A stretch of 64,000 bases of DNA from Longimicrobium sp. (GCA_036389135.1 DASVQP010000038.1:62001-126000); one strand, 5' to 3'. Shown: positions 23,887 through 34,795, counted from the first letter of the stretch. Notes: generated by a model not told the origin, from the letters alone. Numbers and translations: made by a program.

Positions 23887-24504
23887 TCAGGGGCGGAAGC
23901 GGAAGCCCAGCTGGAAGATCCAGTCGTTCTGCTGCTGATCCGTGTTGCCGGTGGCGCGGATCGGAAGCGAGCGCGCGTTGAAGGTGCTGGGAAGCCAGCG
24001 CGCTTCCGCCGTCATCGTCACCGGACCCTCGCCCGCCGAGAGACCGAGCCCCAGGTCGCCGGTCAGGTTCCCTACCCGGTCGTCTTGCTCGGCCAGGTCG
24101 AACTTGTAGCTCTTCACCCCGATCCCAAGGCGCGCGCTCGGACGAATCGAGGTCCGGCCCAACTGGCGCGACAGCATTACGCCGGCAGTGGGGATGAGGA
24201 TGTTGGTGCGAGAAGAGGCGCCGTTCACCTGGTTGGACTCCAGGGCGCCGCTCAGAACCAGCCGCGGCTGGGCGTAGGTGAGGCCGCCGTACAGCGTGGC
24301 CCACGACCGCGCCGCGTACCCCAGCTCCAGCGTGGTGGCGGTCGCCGACTCCAGCTCCACGTCCGGATTCCGCGTGTCGTCCACCGCGATCACCGGCAGC
24401 ATGGGCGTGAACGATCCCAGCGAGGTGTTGATCCGCAGCGCGCTCTGCGCCGAAGCGGTGCTCGCTACACACACGAGTGCGAGCACACCGAAAAAGCGTT
24501 TCAT
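23887..24504 (-). CDS. Outer-membrane beta-barrel protein
   Basis: A 205-residue exported protein with signal peptide 1-19 (VCVASTASA-Q). The rest shows alternating strand patterns of a small barrel (TLELGYAARSWATLYGGLTY, RPSARLGIGVKSYKFDL) and ends in IFQLGFRFRP, close to the C-terminal aromatic signature of outer-membrane proteins. The size suggests an 8-strand barrel. The substrate is unknown. It follows the Big-domain lipoprotein gene on the same strand after 80 bases containing a hairpin. Confidence 0.8.
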   Translation of the reverse strand: MKRFFGVLALVCVASTASAQSALRINTSLGSFTPMLPVIAVDDTRNPDVELESATATTLELGYAARSWATLYGGLTYAQPRLVLSGALESNQVNGASSRTNILIPTAGVMLSRQLGRTSIRPSARLGIGVKSYKFDLAEQDDRVGNLTGDLGLGLSAGEGPVTMTAEARWLPSTFNARSLPIRATGNTDQQQNDWIFQLGFRFRP

Positions 24505-24541
24505 GAACTCCCGTGACGAGAGTGGTTGGCTTCGCTACATG

Positions 24542-24566
24542 CGGGCGGGGCAGAGCGCCCCGCCCG
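24542..24566. terminator. Hairpin after the Big-domain lipoprotein gene
   Basis: CGGGCGGGGC (24542-24551) pairs with GCCCCGCCCG (24557-24566) with a 5-base loop. There is no T-run, so it may only weaken read-through into the barrel gene. Confidence 0.6.
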
Positions 24567-24585
24567 AGGGACACCGGAGTATGTC

Positions 24586-25872
24586 TCAGGGCGTGAAGAC
24601 GACGCTCACGCTTCGCGACACCGCGGGCTGGCTGCCCGTGGCTGGGCGCGTCGCGGTGAAGGTCGACGTGCCGGTCGTGGACGAGCGGATGCACGTGTAC
24701 TCGATCGCAGGGCCGCCGCCCGGGGGGAAGGCGAAGTTGTCGCCACAGGTGCGGACAGCCGGCGGGGTCACCGCGAACGTGAGGTCTTCGTTCGTGCGGT
24801 TGCCGAACTGGTCCTCACCGGTGGCGCCGATGAACAGCGTCGTGTTGACGCGCGCCGAAATCGAGCTCCCCGTGATCGGCGTAGCGTTGCCGCTGAACTG
24901 ATCGGCCAGCAGCTGCAGCGTCAGGGTCGCGGTCGGTCCCGGGGTCACGTTGACGCTGACCGACCGGGTGATCGCCGCGCCGTTCGGCAGCGTGGTGGCG
25001 AACGAGATGGTCTGGAAGCTCCCCGCGTCGCGGAGGTTGGTCGGCAGCGTGTACTGCACGGTGGCGTTGCCGTTGGCGTCGGTCACTACGCTGGTGGCCG
25101 AAAGGCGGCCCGCGGTAACGTCGAAGTTCACCGTGGTCCCGGCTATCGGATTCCCGGCTTCATCCGTCACCCGCACCGTGTACGGAACGGTGCTGCCCGC
25201 CTGAGCCTGCGTGACCGGATTGACGAAGTTCGCCCTCGAGTTGGCGGCGGCCACGATCACCCGCACGCTGTCCGACACGCCCTCGGCCGACACGGTCACC
25301 ATGGTGCGCCCGGGGAAATTCCCCCGGATGATGAGGCGGCACGGGTTGAACCCCTGGGTGACGTTCGCCACCGTGCGATCCGTCGCGGTGATGGTCAGGT
25401 TCGGGCACGTCGACACACCGCCCGCGGTGAAGGAACGCACCAGAAGCTCGACCGGCGGGCTGTTCACGTCGATCACCACGGAGTCGCCCGCCACGTCGAG
25501 AGTACGGATAAAGGCGCTCTCGTTGCGGGCCACGATGATGCGGGTGGTCGCCGTGACCTGGCCGAACGTCGCCGTGATGTTGGTGGTGCCCGGCGACACG
25601 GCGCGCACAGTCCCGCTGGCATCGACCGTCGCCACCGACGGATCTTGCGAGACGAACACCGCCTGGGCGTTCGTCATCACCTGACCGTTCTGGTCCAGCA
25701 CCTGTGCGGGGATCGTCGCCGTTCCACCCACCACCAGGCGAATCTCGGCGGGCGTGCTCGCGAACGAAGTCGCTTCGGGGAGGTCAGGGAGGGTCACCGG
25801 CGACTCGTCGCAGGCGGCCATCCCGATCGCCAGCAGCGCGACGGGGAACCACTTTCCTGCATTGCGGAACAT
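24586..25872 (-). CDS. Lipoprotein with bacterial Ig-like (Big) domains
   Basis: A 428-residue surface lipoprotein; the lipobox is LLAIGMAAC (C21). Residues 40-115 form a Big_2 domain (VFVSQDPSVATVDASGTVRA, then SPGTTNITATFG). Residues 215-305 resemble Big_1 (VTDEAGNPIAGTTVNFDVTA, then ATVQYTLP). Two further beta domains lie at 120-205 and 320-425, each with a pair of Cys that may form disulfides. Such proteins are adhesins or surface scaffolds. An outer-membrane barrel gene downstream on the same strand may be a partner. Confidence 0.85.
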   Translation of the reverse strand: MFRNAGKWFPVALLAIGMAACDESPVTLPDLPEATSFASTPAEIRLVVGGTATIPAQVLDQNGQVMTNAQAVFVSQDPSVATVDASGTVRAVSPGTTNITATFGQVTATTRIIVARNESAFIRTLDVAGDSVVIDVNSPPVELLVRSFTAGGVSTCPNLTITATDRTVANVTQGFNPCRLIIRGNFPGRTMVTVSAEGVSDSVRVIVAAANSRANFVNPVTQAQAGSTVPYTVRVTDEAGNPIAGTTVNFDVTAGRLSATSVVTDANGNATVQYTLPTNLRDAGSFQTISFATTLPNGAAITRSVSVNVTPGPTATLTLQLLADQFSGNATPITGSSISARVNTTLFIGATGEDQFGNRTNEDLTFAVTPPAVRTCGDNFAFPPGGGPAIEYTCIRSSTTGTSTFTATRPATGSQPAVSRSVSVVFTP

Positions 25873-26351
25873 ACACGTCCTCAGGGTCTAGGTTGACGTA
25901 GCCGGCCGGGTCCGGCGGGAAATGTACCCGGGGGTTCAGTCAGCACGCGGAGAAGGACCGTGCACATGTTTGGCGCCACACTGCGGAGCAATAACAACGG
26001 GATAGTAATTGGCGGCGGCGGTGCGCACAAGCTGCCTCTGAAACAGGCGGACTCTCCAGCACGACGGAGCTCCCGTGGGCCGCGACGCGTGCGCCGTACC
26101 GCAAGATCATCTACGGCGTGCCCGGGCGCGGTGGGACTCCGACGCACCGCACCGCCCGGGATGCATGAAGGCTGTCGCGATGAAGCCGGACATGCGGAAA
26201 ACCCACACGTGTTTTCGTGCGCCGACCGCGTGCAGTCCTTTTTGGCGTTCGGGGGCCTTCGAGTTTCTGCTGCGTCGTTGCGCATGGCGCACCGAGCGGC
26301 TATCCGTTCGTGCAGAGCGTTCCGCGGCTCCCATCTCAACACCTGGACACC
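25873..26351. other. Gene-free spacer between divergent genes
   Basis: No convincing gene. AT-richer than the surroundings around 25960-26010. A weak inverted repeat (CCCGGGCGCGGTG near 26121 with CGCACCGCCCGGG near 26148) is the only clear structure. Promoters for the Big-domain gene (minus) and the SH3 gene (plus) should lie here. Confidence 0.5.
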
Positions 26352-27317
26352 ATGCTTCGAGCACGATTCGGCCCGCGCGCGTGGATGCTGTGCCTCCTCG
26401 TCCTCGCCCCCGTACCGCTGGCGGCGCAGGCGCGCGTCGCGACGCTGGATGCGGTGCGGCTCCGCGCCACCCCCGCCGCGACCGGGGCGGCCGTGCGCAC
26501 CCTGGACATCGCGATGCCGCTGACGGTGGAGGGTGCCGCCGCGGGCGAGTGGGTGCGCGTGCGCACGGCAGATGGCGCGCGCGGGTGGGTGCGGCGCGAC
26601 CTGACGGTGCCGTACGACGCGGCGAACCCGCTCCCGGCGCTGCGCAGGATCACGGCGCGCTCGGTGGCGCAGGAGCAGGCGCCCTTTGCCACCCGCGCGC
26701 GGCTGGTGAACGTGCTCACCGATGCGGCGGCCGCGGCCGCAGCGCCCGCGGCCAGGGGCGAGCTCGGGCTGCTGCGCCTGCGCGCCCTCCAGAAGGCGCT
26801 GGACGAGCACGCGCGCACGTCGCAGGGCGGCTCCGACGCGCGCCCGCTGCGCGACGGCCGCATCCGCGCGGACAGCAGCGAGATCGCGTACGGTGAGCCG
26901 CAGGGGCAGTGGTACGTCACCGCCGACGCCTTCTGGGCGCTGCAGAGGCGGTATCGCGCTCTGCCGATCGGCGAGGCGATTGCGTGGGAGGCGGCCACCC
27001 AGCAGCTCCCCGGCGAGTGCGAGGGGGACCCGACCTGCCTCTTCGGCCTCGCGGAGATCACCGTGGCGCGCTACCTGTCGCTGTACCCGCGCGGCGCGCA
27101 CGCACCGGCCGCGCTGCGGAGGATGGTGGAAGTGCTTGGCTGGGTGGAAGAGCAGTCGCGCGGTCTCGAGGCGCGGTTCTGCACAAAGACGGGCGCGGAC
27201 TACACCGTGAAGGCGGACCGCATCGCCGCCCTCGGCCGCACCGTGGACGCCTCCGCCGGCGCGGACAAGGCTCGCGCCGCCACCCTCGTACGCACCCTGG
27301 CGCGGCGCTGCGGCTGA
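26352..27317 (+). CDS. Exported SH3-domain protein
   Basis: A 321-residue protein starting at ATG 26352 (the frame opens earlier without a good start). A signal peptide (about 1-27, ending PLAAQA) is followed by a bacterial SH3 domain at 28-88 (VRLRATPAATGAAVRTLDIA, GEWVRVRTADGARGWVRRDL). Such domains often bind cell-wall peptides. The remainder is helical, with two Cys (GECEGDPTCLFG) likely disulfide-bonded outside the cytoplasm. No enzyme domain is seen. Probably an envelope-associated protein of unknown role. Confidence 0.78.
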   Translation: MLRARFGPRAWMLCLLVLAPVPLAAQARVATLDAVRLRATPAATGAAVRTLDIAMPLTVEGAAAGEWVRVRTADGARGWVRRDLTVPYDAANPLPALRRITARSVAQEQAPFATRARLVNVLTDAAAAAAAPAARGELGLLRLRALQKALDEHARTSQGGSDARPLRDGRIRADSSEIAYGEPQGQWYVTADAFWALQRRYRALPIGEAIAWEAATQQLPGECEGDPTCLFGLAEITVARYLSLYPRGAHAPAALRRMVEVLGWVEEQSRGLEARFCTKTGADYTVKADRIAALGRTVDASAGADKARAATLVRTLARRCG

Positions 27318-27357
27318 GTCGCGGCGGAGCGGGCGCCGTCGCGCGCCCCTTCCTTTT

Positions 27358-27480
27358 GTCATCCTGAGCGACGCGCCTCCCCGTCCTCGCCGCGCCGCCG
27401 ATGCCTGGCGCGGAGCGAGGGATCTACTGCGCGTGCCGAGAGGCCGGAGCGCGGCGAGGAGTTCGAGGAGGCGGCTCTGA
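27358..27480. repeat. GTCATCCTGAG MITE-like repeat, degenerate copy
   Basis: It starts with GTCATCCTGAGCGACGCG and contains CCTGGCGCGGAGCGAGGGAT followed by CTACTGCGCGTGCCGAG, as in the complete copy at 40048-40240. Its right terminal repeat is no longer recognisable. Confidence 0.75.
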
Positions 27481-27538
27481 TCTTGCCACCGGCGCGCGCC
27501 GAGGAGCCCTGATCCAGGAACCCACACGAGAGCGGCAC

Positions 27539-30199
27539 ATGGCGGAGCAGCACGTCTACTTCTACGGCGCGAATCAGACGGAGGGGAGCGGGGAGATGAA
27601 GGAGCTGCTCGGCGGCAAGGGCGCCGGGCTCGCCGAGATGGCGCGCATCGGGGTGCCGGTGCCGCCGGGCTTCACCATCACCACCGAGTGCTGCCGCCAC
27701 TTCATCCGCACCGGCGGCTACCCCGACGCGCTCCCCGCCGAGGTGGACGCCGCGCTGCACCGGCTGGAGGAGGCGACGGGGAAGACGTTCGGCGGCGGGG
27801 GGCGGCCGCTGCTGGTGTCGGTGCGCTCCGGGGCCGCGGTGTCGATGCCGGGGATGATGGACACGATCCTCAACCTGGGGCTCAACGACGAGACCGCCGC
27901 CGCCCTCGCGGCGGAGAGCGGGGACGAGCGCTTCGCCTTCGACTCGTACCGCCGCTTCGTGCAGATGTACTCCAACGTTGTGCTCGGCATCCGCGGCGAG
28001 CGCTTCGAGCACCTGCTGGAGCAGGCCAAGGAGCGGCGCGGCGTACGCGAAGACACCGACCTTTCCGCCGAAGACTGGCGCACTCTCGTGGCGGAGTTCA
28101 AGGCGCTGGTGCGCGAGGCGACCGGCAAGGACTTCCCGACGGACCCCAAGGCGCAGCTCTGGGGCGCCATCCAGGCCGTCTTCAACTCGTGGAACACCCC
28201 GCGCGCCATCGCCTACCGCCGCATCAACAACATCTCGCACGACCTGGGGACGGCGGTGAGCGTCTGCTCGATGGTGTTCGGCAACATGGGGAACGACTCG
28301 GGGACGGGGGTCTGCTTCACCCGCGACCCATCGACCGGTGAGCGCTGCCTGTACGGCGAGTTCCTGGTGAACGCGCAGGGCGAGGACGTGGTGGCCGGCA
28401 TTCGCGACCCGCTGCACATCGACGGGATGGCCGCGGCGCTCCCCGGCGCGTATCAGGAGCTGCTCGCCGCGCAGCAACGGCTGGAGACGCACTACCGCGA
28501 CGTGCAGGACCTGGAGTTCACGGTGGAGCGCGGGCACCTCTTCCTCCTCCAGACCCGCTCCGCCAAGCGCTCCGCCGCCGCCGCCGTCCGCACCGCCGTG
28601 GACATGGTGGACGAGGGGGTGATCTCCGTCGAGGAAGCGGTGCTGCGAGTGAAGCCGGAGCAGCTCGACCAGCTCCTCCACCCGATGATCGACCCCGGCG
28701 CCGACGTCAAGGTGCTGACGACGGGGCTCCCCGCGTCGCCCGGCGCGGCGTCGGGGCGCGTGGTCTTCAACCCGGACGAGGCGGCGGAGCGCGGGCCGCA
28801 CGAGCCCGTGATCCTGGTGCGGCGCGAGACCTCGCCCGAGGACTTCCACGGGATGGTGGCCGCGCAGGCGATCCTCACCGCGCGCGGCGGGATGACCTCG
28901 CACGCGGCGGTGGTGGCGCGCGGGATGGGGAAGTGCTGCGTGGCCGGCGCGAGCGAGGTGCAGGTGGACGAGGCGTACCGCCGCTTCCGCGTGGGCGAGA
29001 CGGTGGTGCACGAGAACGATTGGATCACGCTGGACGGGAGCACCGGGCGCGTGATCCTGGGGCAGGTCCCCACCCGTGAGCCGGAGCTGTCTCCACAGTT
29101 CCAGCGGCTGATGGAATGGGCGGACGGCTACCGAACCCTGCGCGTGCGCACCAACGCGGACACGCCGCACGACTCCGCCGTCGCCCGCCGCTTCGGCGCG
29201 GAGGGGATCGGGCTGTGCCGCACGGAGCACATGTTCTTCGAGGGCGACCGCATCGACGCGGTGCGCGAGATGATCCTGGCGGAGGGCGGGGCGAAGCGGG
29301 CTATCGCGCTCGCCAAGCTCCTCCCCATGCAGCGCGCGGACTTCGAGGGGATCTTTCGGGCGATGGATGGCCTCCCCGTCACGATCCGCCTCCTGGACCC
29401 GCCGCTGCACGAGTTTCTCCCACAGGGCGCGGCGGAGACGCGCGATCTGGCGCGCAAGCTGGGGCTGGACCCGGTGCGCCTTCGCATGCGGGTGGAGGAG
29501 CACCACGAGAGCAACCCCATGCTCGGCCACCGCGGCTGCCGGCTGGGGATCAGCTACCCGGACATCACCTGGATGCAGGCGCAGGCCATCTTCGAAGCCG
29601 CCGTCGCCGTGCAGAGGGAAGGCGTGACGGTGTGCCCGGAGATCATGATCCCGCTGGTATCCACCGCCGAGGAGCTGCGCCGCCAGCGCCAGATCGTGGA
29701 CGAGTGCGCCGCCGAGGTCTTCGAGCAGACGGGGGAGCGGGTGGCGTACCTGGCCGGCACCATGATCGAGCTGCCGCGCGCCGCCCTCACCGCCAACAAG
29801 ATCGCGGAGCACGCGCAGTTCTTCTCCTTCGGCACCAACGACCTGACGCAGACCACCTTTGGCCTGTCGCGCGACGACGCGGGGCGCTTCCTCCCTAAGT
29901 ACGTGGAGGACGGCATCCTCCCCGACGATCCGTTCCAGACGCTGGACCAGGAGGGGGTCGGGCGGCTGGTGGAGATCGCCTCGGACCTCGGCCGCGGCGT
30001 GCAGCCGGAGCTGAAGCTGGGCGTCTGCGGCGAGCACGGCGGCGACCCGCGCTCGGTGCAGTTCTTTCACCGCGTCGGCCTGGATTACGTCTCTTGCTCG
30101 CCCTACCGCGTGCCGATCGCGCGGCTGGCGGCGGCGCATGCGGCGTTGAACGATCCCGCACGCCGGCCGGCCCCGCAGAGTTCCACGCGGCGTCGATGA
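27539..30199 (+). CDS. ppdK: Pyruvate phosphate dikinase
   Basis: An 886-residue PPDK interconverting pyruvate, ATP and phosphate with PEP, AMP and pyrophosphate. The N-terminal ATP-grasp domain begins with GGKGAGLAEMARIGVPVPPG. The phosphorylated histidine is H455 in GGMTSHAAVVARG, with the neighbouring regulatory Thr. The TIM-barrel PEP site has GLCRTEHMF and, near the end, C830 in GVCGEHGGDP. ATG 27539 is chosen because AEQHVYFYGANQTEGSG starts the family domain; the frame opens at 27401 inside a repeat. It probably serves gluconeogenesis or pyrophosphate-linked glycolysis. Confidence 0.96.
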   Translation: MAEQHVYFYGANQTEGSGEMKELLGGKGAGLAEMARIGVPVPPGFTITTECCRHFIRTGGYPDALPAEVDAALHRLEEATGKTFGGGGRPLLVSVRSGAAVSMPGMMDTILNLGLNDETAAALAAESGDERFAFDSYRRFVQMYSNVVLGIRGERFEHLLEQAKERRGVREDTDLSAEDWRTLVAEFKALVREATGKDFPTDPKAQLWGAIQAVFNSWNTPRAIAYRRINNISHDLGTAVSVCSMVFGNMGNDSGTGVCFTRDPSTGERCLYGEFLVNAQGEDVVAGIRDPLHIDGMAAALPGAYQELLAAQQRLETHYRDVQDLEFTVERGHLFLLQTRSAKRSAAAAVRTAVDMVDEGVISVEEAVLRVKPEQLDQLLHPMIDPGADVKVLTTGLPASPGAASGRVVFNPDEAAERGPHEPVILVRRETSPEDFHGMVAAQAILTARGGMTSHAAVVARGMGKCCVAGASEVQVDEAYRRFRVGETVVHENDWITLDGSTGRVILGQVPTREPELSPQFQRLMEWADGYRTLRVRTNADTPHDSAVARRFGAEGIGLCRTEHMFFEGDRIDAVREMILAEGGAKRAIALAKLLPMQRADFEGIFRAMDGLPVTIRLLDPPLHEFLPQGAAETRDLARKLGLDPVRLRMRVEEHHESNPMLGHRGCRLGISYPDITWMQAQAIFEAAVAVQREGVTVCPEIMIPLVSTAEELRRQRQIVDECAAEVFEQTGERVAYLAGTMIELPRAALTANKIAEHAQFFSFGTNDLTQTTFGLSRDDAGRFLPKYVEDGILPDDPFQTLDQEGVGRLVEIASDLGRGVQPELKLGVCGEHGGDPRSVQFFHRVGLDYVSCSPYRVPIARLAAAHAALNDPARRPAPQSSTRRR

Positions 30200-30228
30200 G
30201 GGGCGATCGTCCCGGACCTCCTATATAA

Positions 30229-30834
30229 GTGAACAGAAGAATGCTACTTTCAGCAGATACCTTGGTCATCATCGGGCACAGCGTTGCTCAGGCCCCCAAA
30301 TCGGATGGTAACTGGCTCCCTCTGTGGACGGGTTTGCTGGGTGGGATCTTGGGTGTTGCGGGCACATACCTCGCCGCCCGTATGGCCCGCAGCGTTGCAT
30401 CCAAACAAATCATCGCGCAGAAAGACATCGCCGAGACACAGGTCCGAGCGACTGTTGTAAACTCGAACCGTATCCGGTGGATCGAGCAACTACGCAGCGA
30501 GGTCGCCGGGTTGATTGCGGTGTCGAGCCAGGTGGCGACTGATCGCGAGGCCGGTCTCTCACGGGACGTGATCAATGCAAAGCTTGACCGCGCGATGCTC
30601 CACGGCGCCATGATCCGTCTTCTCCTCTATCCAGACCAAACTGAGCAGAAGCCGCTCCTCGCCGCCACAGAGCAACTCCGGCAGGCCGTCAACAGCCATG
30701 ATCCGGAAATCCCGGAGACGGCACAGCAAATCACATCTGCACAGAAGGCGGTGGAAGACGCTGCGGTGGCCGTGTTCGCTTATCATTGGAAGCGCGCAAC
30801 GGAGTTCTCGAGTGCTGCGCAGATGGAGGCGTGA
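30229..30834 (+). CDS. Membrane-anchored hypothetical protein of lower GC
   Basis: A 201-residue protein starting at GTG 30229 or ATG 30241. One membrane helix (about 30-50, WTGLLGGILGVAGTYLAARM) is followed by a basic stretch and then a long helical cytoplasmic region (RIRWIEQLRSEVAGLIAVSS onward), like many short membrane-plus-coiled-coil proteins. No catalytic motif. Codon use is visibly less GC-rich than in its neighbours, which hints at acquisition by transfer. A TATATAAG sequence just before the start could be part of a promoter. Function unknown. Confidence 0.65.
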   Translation: MNRRMLLSADTLVIIGHSVAQAPKSDGNWLPLWTGLLGGILGVAGTYLAARMARSVASKQIIAQKDIAETQVRATVVNSNRIRWIEQLRSEVAGLIAVSSQVATDREAGLSRDVINAKLDRAMLHGAMIRLLLYPDQTEQKPLLAATEQLRQAVNSHDPEIPETAQQITSAQKAVEDAAVAVFAYHWKRATEFSSAAQMEA

Positions 30835-30854
30835 ACGCAGCCAAATGCGTGAAG

Positions 30855-30891
30855 GGCGCGTAGCTACGGGGTCAACCCGCAACTACGCGCC
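30855..30891. terminator. Hairpin between convergent genes
   Basis: GGCGCGTAG (30855-30863) pairs with CTACGCGCC (30883-30891), between the membrane protein and htrA, which converge. Confidence 0.65.
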
Positions 30892-30921
30892 AGAAATTCC
30901 GCGGTCGGTGTTGAAATCCGC

Positions 30922-32442
<1,521 letters not shown>

Positions 32443-32530
32443 ACACGGGTTTGAGGTGCTCGGCGCCGCACTCGGTCCGCGGCGTCGTGGGTAAATTTAC
32501 ACATCACCCGTTCCAACGGTTCATGCGCCG

Positions 32531-32568
32531 GGTTAGTCGCGGGTTAAGCGTCGATTAAGGAGAGTTAA
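32531..32568. promoter_or_regulatory. Phased TTA(A/G) direct repeats, candidate response-regulator box
   Basis: TTAG at 32533 and TTAA at 32544, 32555 and 32565 are spaced 11, 11 and 10 bases apart, that is one DNA turn each. OmpR-family regulators bind such tandem half-sites (for example PhoP boxes). The array lies between htrA and the response-regulator gene, in a spacer otherwise rich in GC. Confidence 0.6.
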
Positions 32569-32665
32569 TCCGCCCGCCGGAGTGGCCCCTCGTGGCTCGC
32601 GCGCGGGTATACGCATGCGACAACGCCCGGACGCGCCGGGCGCCCCCCCGCGACGGACTCTCCCC

Positions 32666-33343
32666 ATGCGCATCCTGATCGTAGAAGACAACCCGCGGAT
32701 CCTGGCGTTTCTGGCGAAGGGGCTGCGCGAGGAGGGGTACATCGTGGAAACGGCGGCCGACGGCGACTCCGCCTTCGACAAGGCGCGGACGCAGGGCTTC
32801 GACGCGGCGGTGGTGGACGTGATGATCCCGGGCCGCTCCGGCTTCGACCTGGTGCGCGACCTGCGCGCGTCCGGCGTCGCGCTCCCCGTGCTGATGCTGA
32901 CGGCGCGCGACCGCACCGAGGACAAGGTGGAGGGGCTGGACTCGGGCGCGGACGACTACCTGACCAAGCCCTTCGACTTCAGCGAGCTGACCGCCCGCCT
33001 GCGCGCCCTCCTGCGGCGCCGCGTGGCCGGCGCCCCCGCCGTGCTGCGCGTGGGCGACCTGGAGATGGACCCGGCCACCCGCGAAGTGCGGCGCGGCAGC
33101 AGCTCGGTGGAACTGACGCCGCGCGAGTTCTCCCTCCTGGAGTACCTCCTCCGCAACGCGGACCGTCCCCTGTCGCGCGCCACGCTGATGGAGCACGTCT
33201 GGGGAATCCGTTTCGACCCGGGGACCAACATCGTGGACGTTTGCGTGAATGCGCTCCGCAACAAGCTGGGGCGCGAGCCGGAGCTGATCCACACCGTGCG
33301 CGGCGTGGGCTACGCGATCCGCACCCCGGAGCGAGCCGAATGA
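32666..33343 (+). CDS. OmpR-family response regulator
   Basis: A 225-residue regulator. The receiver domain has the acidic pair E7/D8 (VEDNP), phospho-acceptor D51 (VVDVMIPG), T79 (MLTARD) and K101 (YLTKPFDF). The C-terminal winged helix (about 130-222) has ELTPREFSLLEYLLRN and a conserved DVCVNALRNKLG recognition helix, ending VRGVGYAI. ATG 32666 gives the family start. Its stop overlaps the kinase start (ATGA), so the pair is translationally coupled. It probably controls the divergent htrA gene through the TTAA array. Confidence 0.95.
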   Translation: MRILIVEDNPRILAFLAKGLREEGYIVETAADGDSAFDKARTQGFDAAVVDVMIPGRSGFDLVRDLRASGVALPVLMLTARDRTEDKVEGLDSGADDYLTKPFDFSELTARLRALLRRRVAGAPAVLRVGDLEMDPATREVRRGSSSVELTPREFSLLEYLLRNADRPLSRATLMEHVWGIRFDPGTNIVDVCVNALRNKLGREPELIHTVRGVGYAIRTPERAE

Positions 33344-34656
33344 ACCGTACCTCCCTGCGGCGCGAGCTGGTGGTGGGCTACTCGGTGATCCTGCTGGCGT
33401 CGCTGACGCTCTTCGCGGGGATCACCTACGCCATCCTGCGGCAGTCGCTCGCCCGCACGGGCACGCAGTCGCTCCGGCAGACGGCGGCGGCGGCGGAGCA
33501 GCTCGTGGCCCCGCCAGACATCCCCCGCGTGGAGGTGATCGAAGATCGCATCCCCTCCGCCGTGGGCGACGTGGAGACGCTGCGCCGCCGCACCCGCCTG
33601 GTCACGGGGCAGACGGTGGACATCGTGGTGGCGCGCACCGGCGACGTGGAGAAGAAGGCGCTGCGTGCCTTCTCCGTGATCGCGTTCTTTCTGATCCCGC
33701 TCACGGGGATCGCGGCGGCGCTGGCGGGATGGTCGGTCGCCAACCGCCTCCTGAAGCCGCTCAACCGCCTGGTCGCCGCCTCGCGCGAGATCGGGATCGC
33801 CGCGCTGGACCGCCGGGTGGACGAGCCGGAGCACCCCGCCGAGCTGCGCGAGCTGGCCCAGGCGTACAATGGCATGCTCGGCCGGCTGCAGCGCGCCGTC
33901 GAGGCCCTGCGCCGCTTCACCGCCGACGCGAGCCACGAGCTGCGCACCCCGCTCACCGCCATCCGCGGCACGGCGGAGGTGGCGCTGGCCCGCCCCCGCT
34001 CGCCGGAGGAGCTGCGGGACACGATGGGCGAGATCCTGGAGGAGACGCGCTCGATGCTGGCGCTGGTGGAGGACCTGCTGACGCTGGCGCGGGGCGAGGA
34101 AGCCTCGGTCCCCCGCCCCACCGCCCCGGTCGACCTCGTCGCCGTGCTGCGCGACGTGCAGGACATCGGCGAGGCGCTGGCGGAGGGGAAGCCGGTGGCG
34201 GTGCGGCTGGATGCGCCCGAGTCCGTGATCGTGCACGGCGCGGCCGGCTCGCTGCGGCGCCTCTTCCTGAACCTCGTCTCCAACGCCGTCAAGTTCACCG
34301 AGGCCGGCGTGGTCGAGATCCGCGTTCGCGGCGCCAACTCCGCCGCCGATGGCGAGGAGCCGGCCGGCGATCCGGGCTTCGTGGAGGTGCAGGTGCGCGA
34401 CACCGGCTCAGGAATCGCCCCCGAGGAGCTTCCGCGCGTCTTCGACCGCTTCTACCGCGCCGACGCCGCGCGCGAGCGGAGCGGCGGAACGGGGCTGGGC
34501 CTGGCCATCGTGCGCATGATCGTGGACCAGCACGAGGGCACGATCCACGCCCAGAGCACGCAAGGCGAGGGGAGCGTCTTCACCGTCCGCCTCCCCGTCG
34601 CCCGCGTCACCGCCCTGGTTCGTCCCGAGCCCGAGGCGCTGGGCCGCGTCGCATAA
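33340..34656 (+). CDS. Sensor histidine kinase
   Basis: A 438-residue kinase with membrane helices at about 11-32 and 110-132 enclosing a roughly 75-residue periplasmic sensor. A HAMP domain follows (about 133-187), then a HisKA helix pair with phospho-acceptor H199 (DASHELRTPL). The HATPase domain has N box NLVSNAVKFTEAG, G1 DTGSGI, F box FDRFYRAD and G2 GGTGLGLAI. All catalytic parts are present. It is coupled to the response regulator gene by a 4-base overlap. Its signal is probably envelope damage, given the divergent htrA. Confidence 0.95.
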   Translation: MNRTSLRRELVVGYSVILLASLTLFAGITYAILRQSLARTGTQSLRQTAAAAEQLVAPPDIPRVEVIEDRIPSAVGDVETLRRRTRLVTGQTVDIVVARTGDVEKKALRAFSVIAFFLIPLTGIAAALAGWSVANRLLKPLNRLVAASREIGIAALDRRVDEPEHPAELRELAQAYNGMLGRLQRAVEALRRFTADASHELRTPLTAIRGTAEVALARPRSPEELRDTMGEILEETRSMLALVEDLLTLARGEEASVPRPTAPVDLVAVLRDVQDIGEALAEGKPVAVRLDAPESVIVHGAAGSLRRLFLNLVSNAVKFTEAGVVEIRVRGANSAADGEEPAGDPGFVEVQVRDTGSGIAPEELPRVFDRFYRADAARERSGGTGLGLAIVRMIVDQHEGTIHAQSTQGEGSVFTVRLPVARVTALVRPEPEALGRVA

Positions 34657-34679
34657 TGGCCCACCCCGACACCCCCGTA

Positions 34680-34702
34680 GGGGCAGCCCCGCGTGGCTGC
34701 CC
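34680..34702 (+). terminator. Hairpin after the kinase gene
   Basis: GGGCAGCC (34681-34688) pairs with GGCTGCCC (34695-34702). It sits 24 bases after the stop and has no T-run. Confidence 0.5.
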
Positions 34703-34795
34703 GTGCCCCGCCCCGCTCCGCCGCCAGCAGCGCACGCCATCCCACGCCCTACAAACCCGGCCCGCCCCGACATCAGTCGCGGCGGGCCGAAGTTC

